A stretch of DNA of 64,000 bases from Teichococcus oryzae (lineage in GTDB: Bacteria; Pseudomonadota; Alphaproteobacteria; Acetobacterales; Acetobacteraceae): NCBI RefSeq assembly GCF_008386565.1, contig NZ_VUKA01000001.1:434001-498000 (forward strand). The letters run 5' to 3'. Made by a program: the position numbers and the translations under genes. Each line of letters opens with the position of its first letter. The first letter of the stretch is position 1. The notes beneath the pieces were generated by a model that saw only the letters and a program-made list of their open reading frames with translations, searched no databases and was not told where the DNA came from. Shown here one piece after another: positions 35,384 through 44,616 of this stretch.

Positions 35384-36004
35384 TCAGGCCGCGCGGCTGG
35401 AAGCGGGCTTGCCGGCGGCCTTGCCCGCCTGCCCGGGCACCGCGCTTTCGGCCATGGAAGCCAGCCGCTTGCGCAGCAGGCTGTAGGCGCGGTTGATGTC
35501 CTTCAGCTTGTCCTCGGCCGTTTTGTCGCCGCCATTGCTGTCCGGATGGTAGCGCTTGGCAAGTTCCTTGTAACGCGCGCGCAGCGCATCCTGTTCCAGT
35601 GGCCAGCCGAGGCCCATCAGGTCCAGCGCCGCGCGCAGCTCGGGCGGCGCTTCCCGGGCGCTCTTGCGGGGCGTCGGCGGCGCCTGGCCGAACAGGCCGA
35701 GGGGGTCCCGGAACAGTTCCGGATTGAGCTTGGCGCCGCCGAGCCGCCCCAGCGGCCAGGTGGGCCGCTGCCAGCCGCTGTCCGAGCGCAGGTTCTGCTC
35801 GATCTCGTCGGCGTTCATGCCCTTGTAGTAGTCCCAGGCCTGATTGTAGGCGCGGACATGCTCCAGGCAAAAATGGTAGTAGTCGCGCAGCCGGCTGCGG
35901 TCGCGCGGCGCGCGGAACTCGCCCGGGGCCTCGCAGCCGGGGGCGTCGCAGGGCGGGGCGTCGGTGGGGATGTCGGGTCGGGGACGGGCGCCGCGGCGGG
36001 CCAT
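35384..36004 (-). CDS. J-domain (DnaJ-like) protein
   Basis: 206 residues. The J domain is at the C-terminal side (about residues 131-183): ALDLMGLGWPLEQDALRARY, then KELAKRYHPDSNGGDKTAEDKLKDINRAYSLL with the HPD motif. The N-terminal part has CDAPGCEAPGEFRAP, a CxxxxC pattern that may bind metal, and RDYYHFCLEHVRAYNQAWDYY. Such proteins recruit Hsp70 (DnaK). The family is regularly found beside cobS and bolA in Rhodospirillales-type genomes, but its client is unknown. Divergent from bolA. Confidence 0.9.
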   Translation of the reverse strand: MARRGARPRPDIPTDAPPCDAPGCEAPGEFRAPRDRSRLRDYYHFCLEHVRAYNQAWDYYKGMNADEIEQNLRSDSGWQRPTWPLGRLGGAKLNPELFRDPLGLFGQAPPTPRKSAREAPPELRAALDLMGLGWPLEQDALRARYKELAKRYHPDSNGGDKTAEDKLKDINRAYSLLRKRLASMAESAVPGQAGKAAGKPASSRAA

Positions 36005-36184
36005 GGGCTGTTCTTTATGGGCGCCAGGACGGACGGCCGCAAGGCACCCCGGCCATCCCCGCGGTATAATCCGTCATCCCGGCCAGCCCTGGCTTCGCAG
36101 ATCAGACAACCATAGGATGCAAAGGAAGTGAAAGGGCAAACCTTTCGCTTGGCAGGTGCGCGCCGGCGTGGAAAACCTCGCCTC

Positions 36185-36481
36185 ATGTCGAAGCGCGCGG
36201 ACCGCATCCGAAACACCCTGCTCTCGACCTTCGCCCCCGCGGAGGTCGAGGTCATCGATGACAGCCATCACCATGCCGGGCATGCCGGCGCCCGCCCGGG
36301 CGGCGAAACGCACTACACGGTGCGCGTGGTCAGCCCCGCCTTCGCCGGGCAAAGCCGGGTGGCGCGCTCCCGCGCCGTGCACGAGGCCCTGGCCCCGGAA
36401 TTCTCCGGCGGCCTGCATGCGCTTTCCCTGCGCCTGCTGACGCCTGCGGAGGCCGGGGGGGCGGCGCCCGGCGCCTCCTGA
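36185..36481 (+). CDS. bolA: BolA-family protein
   Basis: 98 residues. Starts MSKRADRIRNTLLSTFAPAE and contains VEVIDDSHHHAGHAGA and HYTVRVVSPAFAGQSRVARSRAVHEAL in the BolA order, with the conserved loop His residues that hold a [2Fe-2S] cluster together with a monothiol glutaredoxin. ATG at 36185; an in-frame GTG at 36128 is possible but unlikely. A perfect TATAAT lies at 36065-36070, about 115 bp upstream, without a recognisable -35 box. BolA acts in iron-sulfur trafficking or stress morphology. Confidence 0.95.
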   Translation: MSKRADRIRNTLLSTFAPAEVEVIDDSHHHAGHAGARPGGETHYTVRVVSPAFAGQSRVARSRAVHEALAPEFSGGLHALSLRLLTPAEAGGAAPGAS

Positions 36482-36496
36482 CGCGGCGGTGGGCAG

Positions 36497-38143
36497 ATGA
36501 TGAAGAGCGAGATCCTTTTCGAGGACGAGCACCTGCTGGCGGTGCACCACCCGGCCGCGGCCGGCACGGCGGGCGCCGCCACGCTGGTGACGTTCTCCGA
36601 CCTCACCTTCCGTCCCAGTGGCACGCAGATCTGGGGGCAGGAGGTGGTGGGCAAGCTGGGCCTCAATGCCATCGGCTTCGTCGCCAAGCGGGAAAACTGG
36701 TTCCCCGCCGCCTCGGTCGCCGCCGCGGCGCCGGCGGTGCGCGCGGCCATCCCGGGCGAGGCCGTCGCCTATGGGTACAGCATGGGGGGCTACGCGGCGC
36801 TGAAGCACGCCGCGGCCCTCGGCATCGGGCAATCCTTCGCCGTGTGCCCGCAAAGCTCCATCGCCCCGGCCGAGGCGCCGTGGGACACGCGCTTCCACCG
36901 CTTCCACCGGCCGGCGCTGCATGGCACGATGGCGGTTGGGCCAGGCGAGCCAGGCGCCTTCTCGGTGATGTTGGCCGATCCCTACATGCCGGAAGACCGC
37001 GCCCATGCGGGCCGCCTGGCCGAAACGGCGGGGGTGCACTGGCTGCGCACGCCGTTCATGGACCATGCCTCGATCTGGCTGCTGGTGGACAGCGCCTTCC
37101 TGTCCCAGGTGCTGGAACGGGTGCTGGCCCAGGATCTGGGGGGGCTGACGCGGATCATGCGGGCGCGGCGGCACACCTCGCCGCACTGGTTCCGCCATGC
37201 CGGGAACGCGGCCTTCCGGCGCGGCCATGTGGCCATGGCCAACCGGCTCTGGGCGCGGGCGGTGGCGATCGGGCTGCACCCCATGGTGCGGGAGCAGGAT
37301 GTCGGCCGGCTGTTGCCGCAGCGCATCCAGGAACTGCGCGCCGCGGGACGCGATGCGGCGGCCCGCGACCTGGCGTCGCGGCAGGCCGCCCTGGCGCCGG
37401 ATGACTTTGCCAGCCAGTCCCACGCCGCGCATGCGCTGCTGGCCATGGGCGCGGTGGACGCGGCCGAGGCGCCGTTCCGCACCGCCCTGGCCCTGCGGGC
37501 CGATGTGGGCCACATCTACCAGGGGCTCAGCCTCGTGGTTGGCAGCCAGGGGCGCGCGGAGGAAGCGGTGGCGCTGTGCCGCCAGGGCATCGAGGCCGCC
37601 CCGCAGGACACCGGCCTGCGCGCGCATTTCGGCCATCTGCTGCTCAACACCGGCAATGTGGACGAGGCCGAGGGGCTGTTCCGGGCCTCACTGGAAAGCG
37701 ACCCGGCCGACCGCAAGGCGATGCTGGGCCTCAGCCATACCCTGGCGGCGCGGGGCAATCGCGACGAGGCGATCGCCGTCGCCCGGCAATTGGTCGAGGC
37801 AGGCGACACGGATGCGGCCGCCTTTGTGTGGCTGGGGCAGTTGCTGCTGGTGACCGGCGCGCCGGAGGAAGCGGAGCCGGTGTTCCGCGATGCCCTCGCC
37901 GCGGCGCCGGAGCTGGGGGCCGCCCATATCGGCCTCGCCCGAGCGCTGGAGCGGAGCGGCCGCGCCGAGGATGCGCGGCGGGTGGCGGCGGAAGCGGCGG
38001 CGATGCTGCCCGGAGATCCCAAGGTCCAGGCCATCGCCGCGCGGCTCGGGCCGCCTTCGGAGATGCTGGCGGCGGCGGAGGCGGGGCCGCCGCCCTCGGG
38101 GCTGCGGCGCTTCCTCAGCGCCTTCTTCAGCCGCGACGAGTAG
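36497..38143 (+). CDS. Alpha/beta-hydrolase-like domain fused to tetratricopeptide repeats
   Basis: 548 residues in two parts. Residues 1-230 resemble an alpha/beta hydrolase: the nucleophile elbow GYSMGG has Ser95, with candidate acid Asp161 (LADPYMP) and base His190 (FMDHAS). Residues 280-520 are about seven TPR helical pairs, for example GHIYQGLSLVVGSQGRAEEA, LLLNTGNVDEAEGLFRASLE and GAAHIGLARALERSGRAEDA. No signal peptide. The closest remembered context for such N-terminal domains is glycan modification or surface polysaccharide loci. Catalysis is unproved. Starts at either of two adjacent ATGs. Its 3' end overlaps the convergent DUF2889 gene by 17 bp. Confidence 0.75.
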   Translation: MMKSEILFEDEHLLAVHHPAAAGTAGAATLVTFSDLTFRPSGTQIWGQEVVGKLGLNAIGFVAKRENWFPAASVAAAAPAVRAAIPGEAVAYGYSMGGYAALKHAAALGIGQSFAVCPQSSIAPAEAPWDTRFHRFHRPALHGTMAVGPGEPGAFSVMLADPYMPEDRAHAGRLAETAGVHWLRTPFMDHASIWLLVDSAFLSQVLERVLAQDLGGLTRIMRARRHTSPHWFRHAGNAAFRRGHVAMANRLWARAVAIGLHPMVREQDVGRLLPQRIQELRAAGRDAAARDLASRQAALAPDDFASQSHAAHALLAMGAVDAAEAPFRTALALRADVGHIYQGLSLVVGSQGRAEEAVALCRQGIEAAPQDTGLRAHFGHLLLNTGNVDEAEGLFRASLESDPADRKAMLGLSHTLAARGNRDEAIAVARQLVEAGDTDAAAFVWLGQLLLVTGAPEEAEPVFRDALAAAPELGAAHIGLARALERSGRAEDARRVAAEAAAMLPGDPKVQAIAARLGPPSEMLAAAEAGPPPSGLRRFLSAFFSRDE

Positions 38144-38711
38144 CGCCGGCCGGTTCCGTGGTGGCGTATTCCGGCCAGCGCCGGGCCACCACCGGGCTGT
38201 CGGGGGCATAGGCCAGGCAGGTGCCCAGGATCGCGGGCTTGCGCGGGCGGCTATCGGCCGGGTCCGCGCGAGCCTCCTCCATCCTGCGGCGCGCCGCATA
38301 GGTCGTCTGGAAGGCCACGGTGGCGAGCTGCGCCAGCATCTCCCGCAGATGCGTGCAGCCGACGATGCCGCCGACACGCTCCTGCACCGCCCGGTTGAAG
38401 CCCGGTCCGATCCTCAGCCCGGCGAGGCGCGAGAAGCTGCCCGCCGCAGCGGGGCACACGGCGTAGGGGGTGTGGTCGCTCACTGCCTCGCAGTGATGGA
38501 TCAGCAATTCGGCATCCACCGTCAGGCGGATCGACATGCCATGCAGCACGTCCCCCGGCTCCAGGTGGCGGTCCATCGTGTCGAAGGCCTTGCTCTTGGT
38601 GTCCGCCAGATGGCCCTCGATGTCGAACAGCCCGTCTTCCCGCTCGAAGCCATGCATCTCCAGACGGCGCTGATGCAGGGGCGCGCGGGGCGCGGGGGCG
38701 GAAAGGGGCAT
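38127..38711 (-). CDS. DUF2889-domain protein
   Basis: 194 residues. The whole protein matches the DUF2889 layout: LHQRRLEMHGFEREDGLFDI, then GHLADTKSKAF, PGDVLHGMSIRLTVD, and CPAAAGSFSRLAGLRIGPGF. GGAGG 9 nt before the ATG at 38711 fixes the start; longer in-frame starts run into the aroKB terminator. Function is unknown, but members sit near aromatic or steroid degradation or polyhydroxyalkanoate genes in other bacteria. Here it lies downstream of aroKB with two hairpins between. Confidence 0.85.
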   Translation of the reverse strand: MPLSAPAPRAPLHQRRLEMHGFEREDGLFDIEGHLADTKSKAFDTMDRHLEPGDVLHGMSIRLTVDAELLIHHCEAVSDHTPYAVCPAAAGSFSRLAGLRIGPGFNRAVQERVGGIVGCTHLREMLAQLATVAFQTTYAARRRMEEARADPADSRPRKPAILGTCLAYAPDSPVVARRWPEYATTEPAGATRRG

Positions 38712-38791
38712 GGGGGTGGGCCTCCGGCATGGTGCGGTGCGGCAAGAACATTGCCATATGGCACATGCATCCTGGGCCGGTAAGGTCGGCA

Positions 38792-38840
38792 TGGCCGCAT
38801 TGCGGCCAGCGGCGGGCGGAAAAGCCCCGCCCGTCGCTGG
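38792..38840 (-). terminator. Two tandem hairpins after aroKB
   Basis: TGGCCGC/GCGGCCA at about 38792-38808 and a 14-bp imperfect stem (CCAGCGGCGGGCGG with CCGCCCGTCGCTGG) at 38806-38840. Both lie downstream of the aroKB stop (38854) on the minus strand. No clear T-run. Confidence 0.45.
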
Positions 38841-38853
38841 GTTCAGGAGCGTT

Positions 38854-40617
38854 TCAGGACAGGCAGCCCTCGTCGCGCAGCAGCGACTCGACCTCGGCCG
38901 GTGGCACCTCGCTCCAGGTGAAGGCCTGGCCGGGGGCACGCAGCAGCACGAAGCGCATCCGCCCCTCCCGCACCTTCTTGTCCTTGCGCATCCGCGCCAT
39001 CAGCCGTTCCACCGGAAAGCGCCGCGGCAGCTCCGCGAGCCGCGCCGGCAGCCCCACCGCCGCCAGATGCGCTTCCACCCGCCCCGGCAGCCCCGCCTCG
39101 CAGAAGCCGAGCCGCGCCGAAAGCCGGGCGGCGAGGCCCAAGCCCAGCGCCACTGCCTCGCCATGCAGCAGCGAGCCGTCATAGCCGCATTCGGCTTCCA
39201 CCGCGTGGCCGAAGGTGTGGCCCAGATTGAGCAGGGCGCGGCCGCCCTCGGCGCTTTCCTCGCGCTCATCGGCGGCGACCACGGCGGATTTCAGCCGGCA
39301 GCTTTCCAGCACGGCATGGCGCAGCGCGGCCGCGTCACCGGCCACGGCGCGCGCGCCCTCCGCCTCGCACCAGTCCCAGAGCGGGCCTTGCAGAAGCCCG
39401 TGCTTGGCGACCTCCGCATAGCCGGCCCGCAACTCGCGGGGCGACAGGGTGGCCAGCACGCCGGTATCGGCCAGCACGATGCGCGGCTGCCAGAAGGCGC
39501 CGGCCAGGTTCTTGCCGGAGGCGAGGTTGATGCCGGTCTTGCCGCCCACGGAACTGTCCACCTGCGCCAGCAGCGTGGTCGGCACCTGCACGAAGGGCAG
39601 GCCGCGCAGCGCCGAGGCGGCGACAAAACCCGCGAGGTCGCCCACCACGCCGCCGCCCAGCGCCACCACGGCGGTGTTGCGGTCGATGCCGGCCGCCAGC
39701 AGCTCCTCCAGCACGCGGCCGAAGGAGGCGAGGCTCTTGCTGCCCTCGCCGGGCGGGATGGTCAGGCTGGCGCCGATCGTGAAGCCCGCCGCCTCCAGCC
39801 CGCCACGCAGCGCCGGCAGGTGCAGCGCCGCAACCGAGGCATCGCTGATGATGGCGACGCGCCGGCCCGGCAGGGCGCCGGACAGCAGGCCGCCGGCGCG
39901 CTCCAGCAGGTGCTCGCCCACCACCACGTCATATTCGCGCCCGGACAGCGCCACCGGCAGCCGGGCAGGGGCCGAGAAGCCCTCGATCGCCCGCTGCACG
40001 CGCGCGGTGGTGTCCTCGGGCGATTCGTCGCAGCAATCCACGGTCAGGTCAGCCTCGGCATAGATGGGATGGCGAGCGGCTCTCAGCCGCTGCAGCACGG
40101 CTTCCGGGTCCTGCTGCAGGAACAGCGGCCGGGTCGCGCGGTTCGAGACGCGCGGCAGCAGCAACGGGATCTCCACCCGCAGCCACACCGTCAGCGCGCC
40201 CGATTCGCGGATCGCGCGGCGTGTTTCCGGGTCCACATAGGCGCCGCCGCCGGTGGCCAGCACCAGGGGCGGGCCGGCCAGCAGGCGGGCGATGACGCGG
40301 CGCTCGCCCTCGCGGAAATGCGGCTCGCCATAGCGGGCGAAGATCTCGGTGATCGGCAGGCCGGCGGCGGCCTCGATCTCCAGGTCGGCGTCATGGAAGG
40401 GCAGGCCGAGCATCTGCGCCAGCCGCTTGCCCACCGAGGACTTGCCGGCGCCCGGCAGGCCGATCAGCACGATGGAGCGCCCGATTCCCGTGCCGGCACG
40501 GGGCGTCGCCGGCGCCATTTCAGGCGTGGCGGGAAGGGGAGGCACGGAGGCCGCGGAGGCGGCCGGCGGAGGGATGGGGAAGTCGAGGTTGCGTGACACG
40601 GGGGCGGAAGCTAGCAC
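38854..40617 (-). CDS. aroKB: Shikimate kinase / 3-dehydroquinate synthase fusion
   Basis: 587 residues. The kinase part (residues 40-210) has the Walker A LIGLPGAGKSSVGKRLA, DADLEIEAAAG, FREGERRVIARLL and LATGGGAYV. The synthase part (from about 220) has the NAD and zinc motifs: YDVVVGEHLLERAG, GGGVVGDLAGFVAA, QVDSSVGGKTGIN, HGLLQGPLW, GHTFGHAVEAE and LHGEAVALGLGLA. The two enzymes catalyse steps 5 and 2 of the chorismate pathway. The fusion is characteristic of Acetobacteraceae and relatives. Start uncertain: GTG at 40617 is the first, while an ATG at 40518 lies closer to the kinase domain. Divergent from a small membrane protein and xerD. Confidence 0.95.
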   Translation of the reverse strand: MLASAPVSRNLDFPIPPPAASAASVPPLPATPEMAPATPRAGTGIGRSIVLIGLPGAGKSSVGKRLAQMLGLPFHDADLEIEAAAGLPITEIFARYGEPHFREGERRVIARLLAGPPLVLATGGGAYVDPETRRAIRESGALTVWLRVEIPLLLPRVSNRATRPLFLQQDPEAVLQRLRAARHPIYAEADLTVDCCDESPEDTTARVQRAIEGFSAPARLPVALSGREYDVVVGEHLLERAGGLLSGALPGRRVAIISDASVAALHLPALRGGLEAAGFTIGASLTIPPGEGSKSLASFGRVLEELLAAGIDRNTAVVALGGGVVGDLAGFVAASALRGLPFVQVPTTLLAQVDSSVGGKTGINLASGKNLAGAFWQPRIVLADTGVLATLSPRELRAGYAEVAKHGLLQGPLWDWCEAEGARAVAGDAAALRHAVLESCRLKSAVVAADEREESAEGGRALLNLGHTFGHAVEAECGYDGSLLHGEAVALGLGLAARLSARLGFCEAGLPGRVEAHLAAVGLPARLAELPRRFPVERLMARMRKDKKVREGRMRFVLLRAPGQAFTWSEVPPAEVESLLRDEGCLS

Positions 40618-40637
40618 ATCACGCTCAGCGCGCGAGG

Positions 40638-40799
40638 ATGCTCCAAACTCCCATGTTCCGCCGTCCCCTGTTCCTGTTGATCCTGGTTCTGCTGGTCGCC
40701 CTGCTGGGCGGATTGCTGGTGATGGCGGCCTTTCCGCCTGCGGTGACGCCGCAGCCGGTGGAGCGCGCCTTGCCCAACGAGCGCTTCAACACGCGCTGA
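40638..40799 (+). CDS. Small single-pass membrane protein
   Basis: 53 residues: a basic start (RRP), one hydrophobic helix FLLILVLLVALLGGLLVMAAF and a short polar C-terminus ending NERFNTR. ATG at 40638, or at 40653 with a slightly better distance from GAGG. It follows the aroKB start in the divergent direction and precedes xerD by 35 bp, so it could share its promoter with xerD. Short and without motifs, so moderately sure it is real. Confidence 0.5.
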   Translation: MLQTPMFRRPLFLLILVLLVALLGGLLVMAAFPPAVTPQPVERALPNERFNTR

Positions 40800-40834
40800 C
40801 GGCGGCGGGGAGGCCAAAGGGAAGGGCCAGCGGC

Positions 40835-41710
40835 ATGGACCGCCACCTTGAGGCATTTCTGGAAATGCTGGCCGCCGAGCGTGGCGCCGCCCGCAACACG
40901 CTGGCCGCCTATGCCGCCGATCTCGGCGACCTGGCGGCGTTCCTGCGCGAGCGGGAGCCGCGCGGCCTGGCCGCGGCCTCGGCCGATTCGCTGCGCGCCT
41001 ATCTGGCCCGGCTGGCGGAGGAAGGGCTTTCCGCCCGCACCGCGGCGCGGCGCCTTTCGGCCATGCGGCAATTCTTCCGCTTCCTGGCGCGGGAAGGCGT
41101 GCGCCCGGATGACCCGACCGAGTTGCTGGACAGCCCCCGCCAGGGCAAGTCGCTGCCCAAGGCATTGCGCACCGCCGAGGTGACGGCGCTGCTGGAAGCG
41201 GCGGCGCGGCTGCCGGGCCGGCGCGGCCCGCTGACGGCGGCGGTGCTGGAGCTGCTTTATTGCTCCGGCCTGCGCGCTTCCGAGCTGGTGGAGCTGCCGG
41301 CCAACGCGCTGGCGCAGGACGAGGCGCTGGTGATGGTGCGGGGAAAGGGCAACAAGGACCGGCTGGTGCCGATTTCCGGCCGGGCCCGTGCCGCGGTGCT
41401 GGCCTTGCGGGACCCGAAGAAGCCGACCCGCTGGCTGTTCCCTTCCTATGGCGCTTCCGGCCATCTGACGCGGCAAAGCCTGGTGCTGCTGGTGAAGCAG
41501 GCGGCGCTGGAGGCGGGCATCGACCCCGCGCGGGTCAGCCCGCATGTGCTGCGCCATTCCTTTGCCAGCCACCTCCTTGAAGGCGGCGCCGATCTGCGCG
41601 CGCTGCAGATGCTGCTGGGCCATGCCGACATTGCCACCACGCAGATCTATACCCGCGTGCTGGAGGAAAGGCTGCGCGAGCTGGTGGAAACGCATCACCC
41701 GCTGGCATGA
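40835..41710 (+). CDS. xerD: Site-specific tyrosine recombinase XerD
   Basis: With XerC resolves chromosome dimers at dif. 291 residues. N-terminal SAM-like domain (FLEMLAAERGAARNTLAAY). The catalytic domain has Arg in SGLRASELVEL, Lys in GKGNKDRLVP, His-x-x-Arg in HVLRHSFASHLLEGGADLRA, and His plus the nucleophile Tyr in LGHADIATTQIYTRV. The XerD name is favoured over XerC because of the aroK neighbour and length. ATG at 40835; a longer upstream frame to 40349 is not real. Confidence 0.93.
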   Translation: MDRHLEAFLEMLAAERGAARNTLAAYAADLGDLAAFLREREPRGLAAASADSLRAYLARLAEEGLSARTAARRLSAMRQFFRFLAREGVRPDDPTELLDSPRQGKSLPKALRTAEVTALLEAAARLPGRRGPLTAAVLELLYCSGLRASELVELPANALAQDEALVMVRGKGNKDRLVPISGRARAAVLALRDPKKPTRWLFPSYGASGHLTRQSLVLLVKQAALEAGIDPARVSPHVLRHSFASHLLEGGADLRALQMLLGHADIATTQIYTRVLEERLRELVETHHPLA

Positions 41711-41769
41711 CAATCCCCGCCGGCCCGTGACAGGATGGGCCGGGCTGCCACCAGCGGAGATCGCGCATC

Positions 41770-42165
41770 ATGCTCACCGGACGTTGCCATTGCGGCGCCA
41801 TCCAGTACGAGATGCCGGAAGCGGAGGTGCTGCACCACGCCCTCTGCCATTGCGGCGATTGCCGGCGCCATGCGGGGGCGCCGATGGTGGGCTGGGCGAT
41901 GGTGCCGGCGCGGCACCTGAAGGTGACCGGCACGGCCAGGGTGTACCGCTCCTCCGAGCATGGCAGGCGGTCCTTTTGCGCCGATTGCGGCACCGGCCTG
42001 TTCTACGTGAACGAGGCGACGCTGCCCGGCATGGTCGATGTGCAGTCCGGCACGCTGGACGACCCCGCCGCCCTGAAGCCCGGCGCGCAGATCCAGGTCG
42101 CGGAGCGCCTGCCCTGGATGGACGGGCTGGACGATCTGCCGGCCTTTCAGCGCTATCCTGGCTGA
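41770..42165 (+). CDS. GFA-family zinc-binding protein
   Basis: 131 residues. Zinc-binding cysteines in the GFA pattern: GRCHCGAI (Cys6, Cys8), HALCHCGDCRRHAG (Cys26, Cys28, Cys31) and SFCADCGTGLF (Cys70, Cys73). GFA was named for glutathione-dependent formaldehyde activation, but many family members lack that role. GGAGA precedes the ATG. It stands between xerD and accA without an obvious link. Confidence 0.88.
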   Translation: MLTGRCHCGAIQYEMPEAEVLHHALCHCGDCRRHAGAPMVGWAMVPARHLKVTGTARVYRSSEHGRRSFCADCGTGLFYVNEATLPGMVDVQSGTLDDPAALKPGAQIQVAERLPWMDGLDDLPAFQRYPG

Positions 42166-42267
42166 GGCGGGGGCCGCGGCCCCCCTGGTCTTGACGCCGC
42201 GCCTGCGCTAGGCCACGCGCTTTCCGCGCCCAGGCTGCGACCGGGTGCCGCCAAAGACGGGATCGCG

Positions 42268-43224
42268 ATGCGCCACTTCCTGGATTTCGAAAAGCCGCTT
42301 GCCGAACTGGAAGGCAAGATCGAGGAGCTGCGCCGCACCACCGACGCCGGCGGCATCGACGTCGCCGAGGAAGTGGGCAAGCTGTCCGACAAGGCCGAGA
42401 AGCTGCTGCAGGCGACCTATGCCAAGCTGACGCCCTGGCAGAAGACCCAGGTGGCCCGCCATCCCGACCGGCCCAAATGCCTCACCTATGTGGAGGAGCT
42501 GATCGAGGGGTTCATCCCCCTGGCCGGCGACCGCGCCTTCGCCGATGACGCGGCAGTGGTGGGCGGCATGGGCCGGTTCCGCGGCCAGGCCGTGATGGTG
42601 CTGGGCACCGAGAAGGGCACCGACACCGACAGCCGCATCAAGCATAATTTCGGTTCCGCCAAGCCGGAAGGCTACCGCAAGGCGCGCCGCCTGATCGAGC
42701 TGGCCGGCCGCTTCGGGCTGCCGATCCTGTCCTTCGTGGACACCGCCGGCGCCTTTCCCGGCGTCGAGGCCGAGGCGCGCGGCCAGGCCGAGGCCATCGC
42801 CCGGTCCATCGAAGCCTGCCTCGACGTGCCGGTGCCCTTTGTCGCCACCATCATCGGAGAGGGCGGATCGGGCGGCGCCATCGCGCTGGCCGCCGCCGAC
42901 CGGGTGCTGATGCTGGAACACTCGATCTATTCGGTGATCAGCCCCGAGGGCTGCGCCTCCATCCTGTGGCGCGACGCCGCGCAGGCGCCCACGGCGGCCG
43001 ACGCGCTGAAATTGACGGCGCAGGACCTGTCCCGCCTGTCGCTGGTCGATGGCGTGGTGCCGGAGCCGCTGGGCGGCGCGCACCGGGACCCGGCCGCCAC
43101 GGTCAAGGCGGTGGGCGACAAGGTCTGGGCCTCGCTGGAGCCGCTGCTGGCGCTCGATGGCGGCACGCTGAAGGCGCATCGCCGCGAGAAGTTCCTGGAG
43201 ATGGGCCGCTCCGGCGTGGTGTGA
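42268..43224 (+). CDS. accA: Acetyl-CoA carboxylase carboxyltransferase subunit alpha
   Basis: 318 residues. Transfers carboxyl from carboxybiotin to acetyl-CoA together with AccD (not in the window), the first committed step of fatty acid synthesis. Recognisable segments are FLDFEKPLAELEGKIEELR, ARHPDRPKCLTYVEEL, PILSFVDTAGAFPGVEAEARGQ, TIIGEGGSGGAIAL and YSVISPEGCASILWRD. Converges on argJ with a small hairpin between. Confidence 0.97.
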   Translation: MRHFLDFEKPLAELEGKIEELRRTTDAGGIDVAEEVGKLSDKAEKLLQATYAKLTPWQKTQVARHPDRPKCLTYVEELIEGFIPLAGDRAFADDAAVVGGMGRFRGQAVMVLGTEKGTDTDSRIKHNFGSAKPEGYRKARRLIELAGRFGLPILSFVDTAGAFPGVEAEARGQAEAIARSIEACLDVPVPFVATIIGEGGSGGAIALAAADRVLMLEHSIYSVISPEGCASILWRDAAQAPTAADALKLTAQDLSRLSLVDGVVPEPLGGAHRDPAATVKAVGDKVWASLEPLLALDGGTLKAHRREKFLEMGRSGVV

Positions 43225-43304
43225 ACGCGGCGGGACGAACGCTGCCGGGCTCTGCCGCCGTCATCCCGCGTGGTGGAGTCGGACCAGGTCGGAACCTTGG
43301 CCCG

Positions 43305-43322
43305 CGCCGCGCATCCGCGGCG
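43305..43322. terminator. Hairpin between convergent accA and argJ
   Basis: Perfect 7-bp stem CGCCGCG/CGCGGCG with a 4-nt loop near the argJ stop. No T-run. Confidence 0.3.
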
Positions 43323-43333
43323 TGGTGTTCCGT

Positions 43334-44569
43334 TCAGCTCCGGTAGGAGCCGTTGATGTCGATGTAGCCGTGGGTGAGATCGCAGGTCCAGGCGGTGGCC
43401 TTGCCGCGGCCGAGGCCGATATCCACCGCGATCTCGATCTCGCGCCCCTTCATGTGCGCCACCACCGGCCCTTCGTCATAGCCGGGGACCACCCCGCCAT
43501 CCTTCGCCATCCAGGTGCCGCCCACCGCGACGGACAGCCTGTCGCGGTCCGCCGGCTCGCCCGCCTTGCCGACGGCCATGACGATGCGGCCCCAGTTCGC
43601 GTCCTCGCCGGCGATGGCAGTCTTGACCAGGGGCGAATTCGCGATGGCCATGGCGATCTTCTGCGCCGAGCGGGCCGTGGTGGCGCCGGTCACGTCGATG
43701 CGCACCAGCTTCTGCGCGCCCTCGCCATCGCGCACCACCTGCAGGGCGAGGTCGAGCAACAGCTCGTTCAGCGCGCGCTGGAAGTCCTTCAGCATCGGGC
43801 CGCCTTCCGCCGGGACGCGCGGGTGCTTCGCCTGGCCGGTGGCGAAGACCAGCACGGTGTCGCTGGTGGAGGTGTCCGAATCCACCGTGGTGCGGTTGAA
43901 GCTGGCATCCACGCCCTTCTTCAGCATGGCCTGGAGGGCGGCTGCCGGGATCTTGGCATCGGTGGCGATGAAGCAGAGCATCGTCGCCATGTCCGGCGCC
44001 ACCATGCCGCTGCCCTTGGCGATGCCGGCGATGGTCACCTCCGCGTCACCGATCACCGCGGTGCGGACGCAGCCCTTGGGGAAGGTGTCGGTGGTCATGA
44101 TGCCACGCGCGGCCTCGGCCCAGCCTTCCGCCGACAGCTTGCCATGCAGCGCGGGCAGGGCGGCCGTCAGCTTCTCATGCGGCAGGGTTTCGCCGATCAC
44201 GCCGGTGGAGGCCAGGAACACTTCCCTGGGCTTGCAGCCGACCAGGGCGGCGGCGGCATCGGCGGTGGCCTTCACCGCGTCCCGTCCCGGCTTGCCGGTG
44301 AACACGTTGGCGTTGCCGGCATTCACCACCAGGGCGCGGGCGCGGCCGGATTTCAGCGCGGCGCGGCACCAATCCACCGGCGCGCCGGGGCACTTGTTGC
44401 GCGTGAACACGCCGGCCACCGTGGTGCCGGGCGCGAACTCCATCAGGGTCAGGTCGTTGCGGCCCTTGTATCGGATGCCCGCCGCCGCCACGCCGAGCGC
44501 CACCCCGGCGACCGCCGGCAGCGCCGGAAGCTCCTGGGCGAGGGGAGAGACAGGCAGGTCCTTGGCCAT
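43334..44569 (-). CDS. argJ: Bifunctional ornithine acetyltransferase / N-acetylglutamate synthase
   Basis: Recycles the acetyl group from N-acetylornithine to glutamate, and may also make N-acetylglutamate, in the cyclic arginine route; with argF and argD in this window it covers three late steps. 411 residues. The self-cleavage site is [13 protein letters not shown], where the Thr becomes the nucleophile of the beta chain. Other landmarks are [22 protein letters not shown] and [19 protein letters not shown] at 44569 has AGAGG 9 nt upstream. Follows the parvulin gene after a strong hairpin. Confidence 0.96.
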   Translation of the reverse strand: MAKDLPVSPLAQELPALPAVAGVALGVAAAGIRYKGRNDLTLMEFAPGTTVAGVFTRNKCPGAPVDWCRAALKSGRARALVVNAGNANVFTGKPGRDAVKATADAAAALVGCKPREVFLASTGVIGETLPHEKLTAALPALHGKLSAEGWAEAARGIMTTDTFPKGCVRTAVIGDAEVTIAGIAKGSGMVAPDMATMLCFIATDAKIPAAALQAMLKKGVDASFNRTTVDSDTSTSDTVLVFATGQAKHPRVPAEGGPMLKDFQRALNELLLDLALQVVRDGEGAQKLVRIDVTGATTARSAQKIAMAIANSPLVKTAIAGEDANWGRIVMAVGKAGEPADRDRLSVAVGGTWMAKDGGVVPGYDEGPVVAHMKGREIEIAVDIGLGRGKATAWTCDLTHGYIDINGSYRS

Positions 44570-44616
44570 CAACGGCATCCTCTGGGCTTGAGCGCCGCAG
44601 CGATACCGCAAAGCGG

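Noticed and set aside
36065-36070. Perfect TATAAT upstream of bolA as a promoter
   Set aside because: No acceptable -35 hexamer 16-18 nt upstream, so it is noted under bolA and not called as a promoter.
42191-42196. TTGACG upstream of accA as a -35 box
   Set aside because: No -10-like hexamer at a workable distance.
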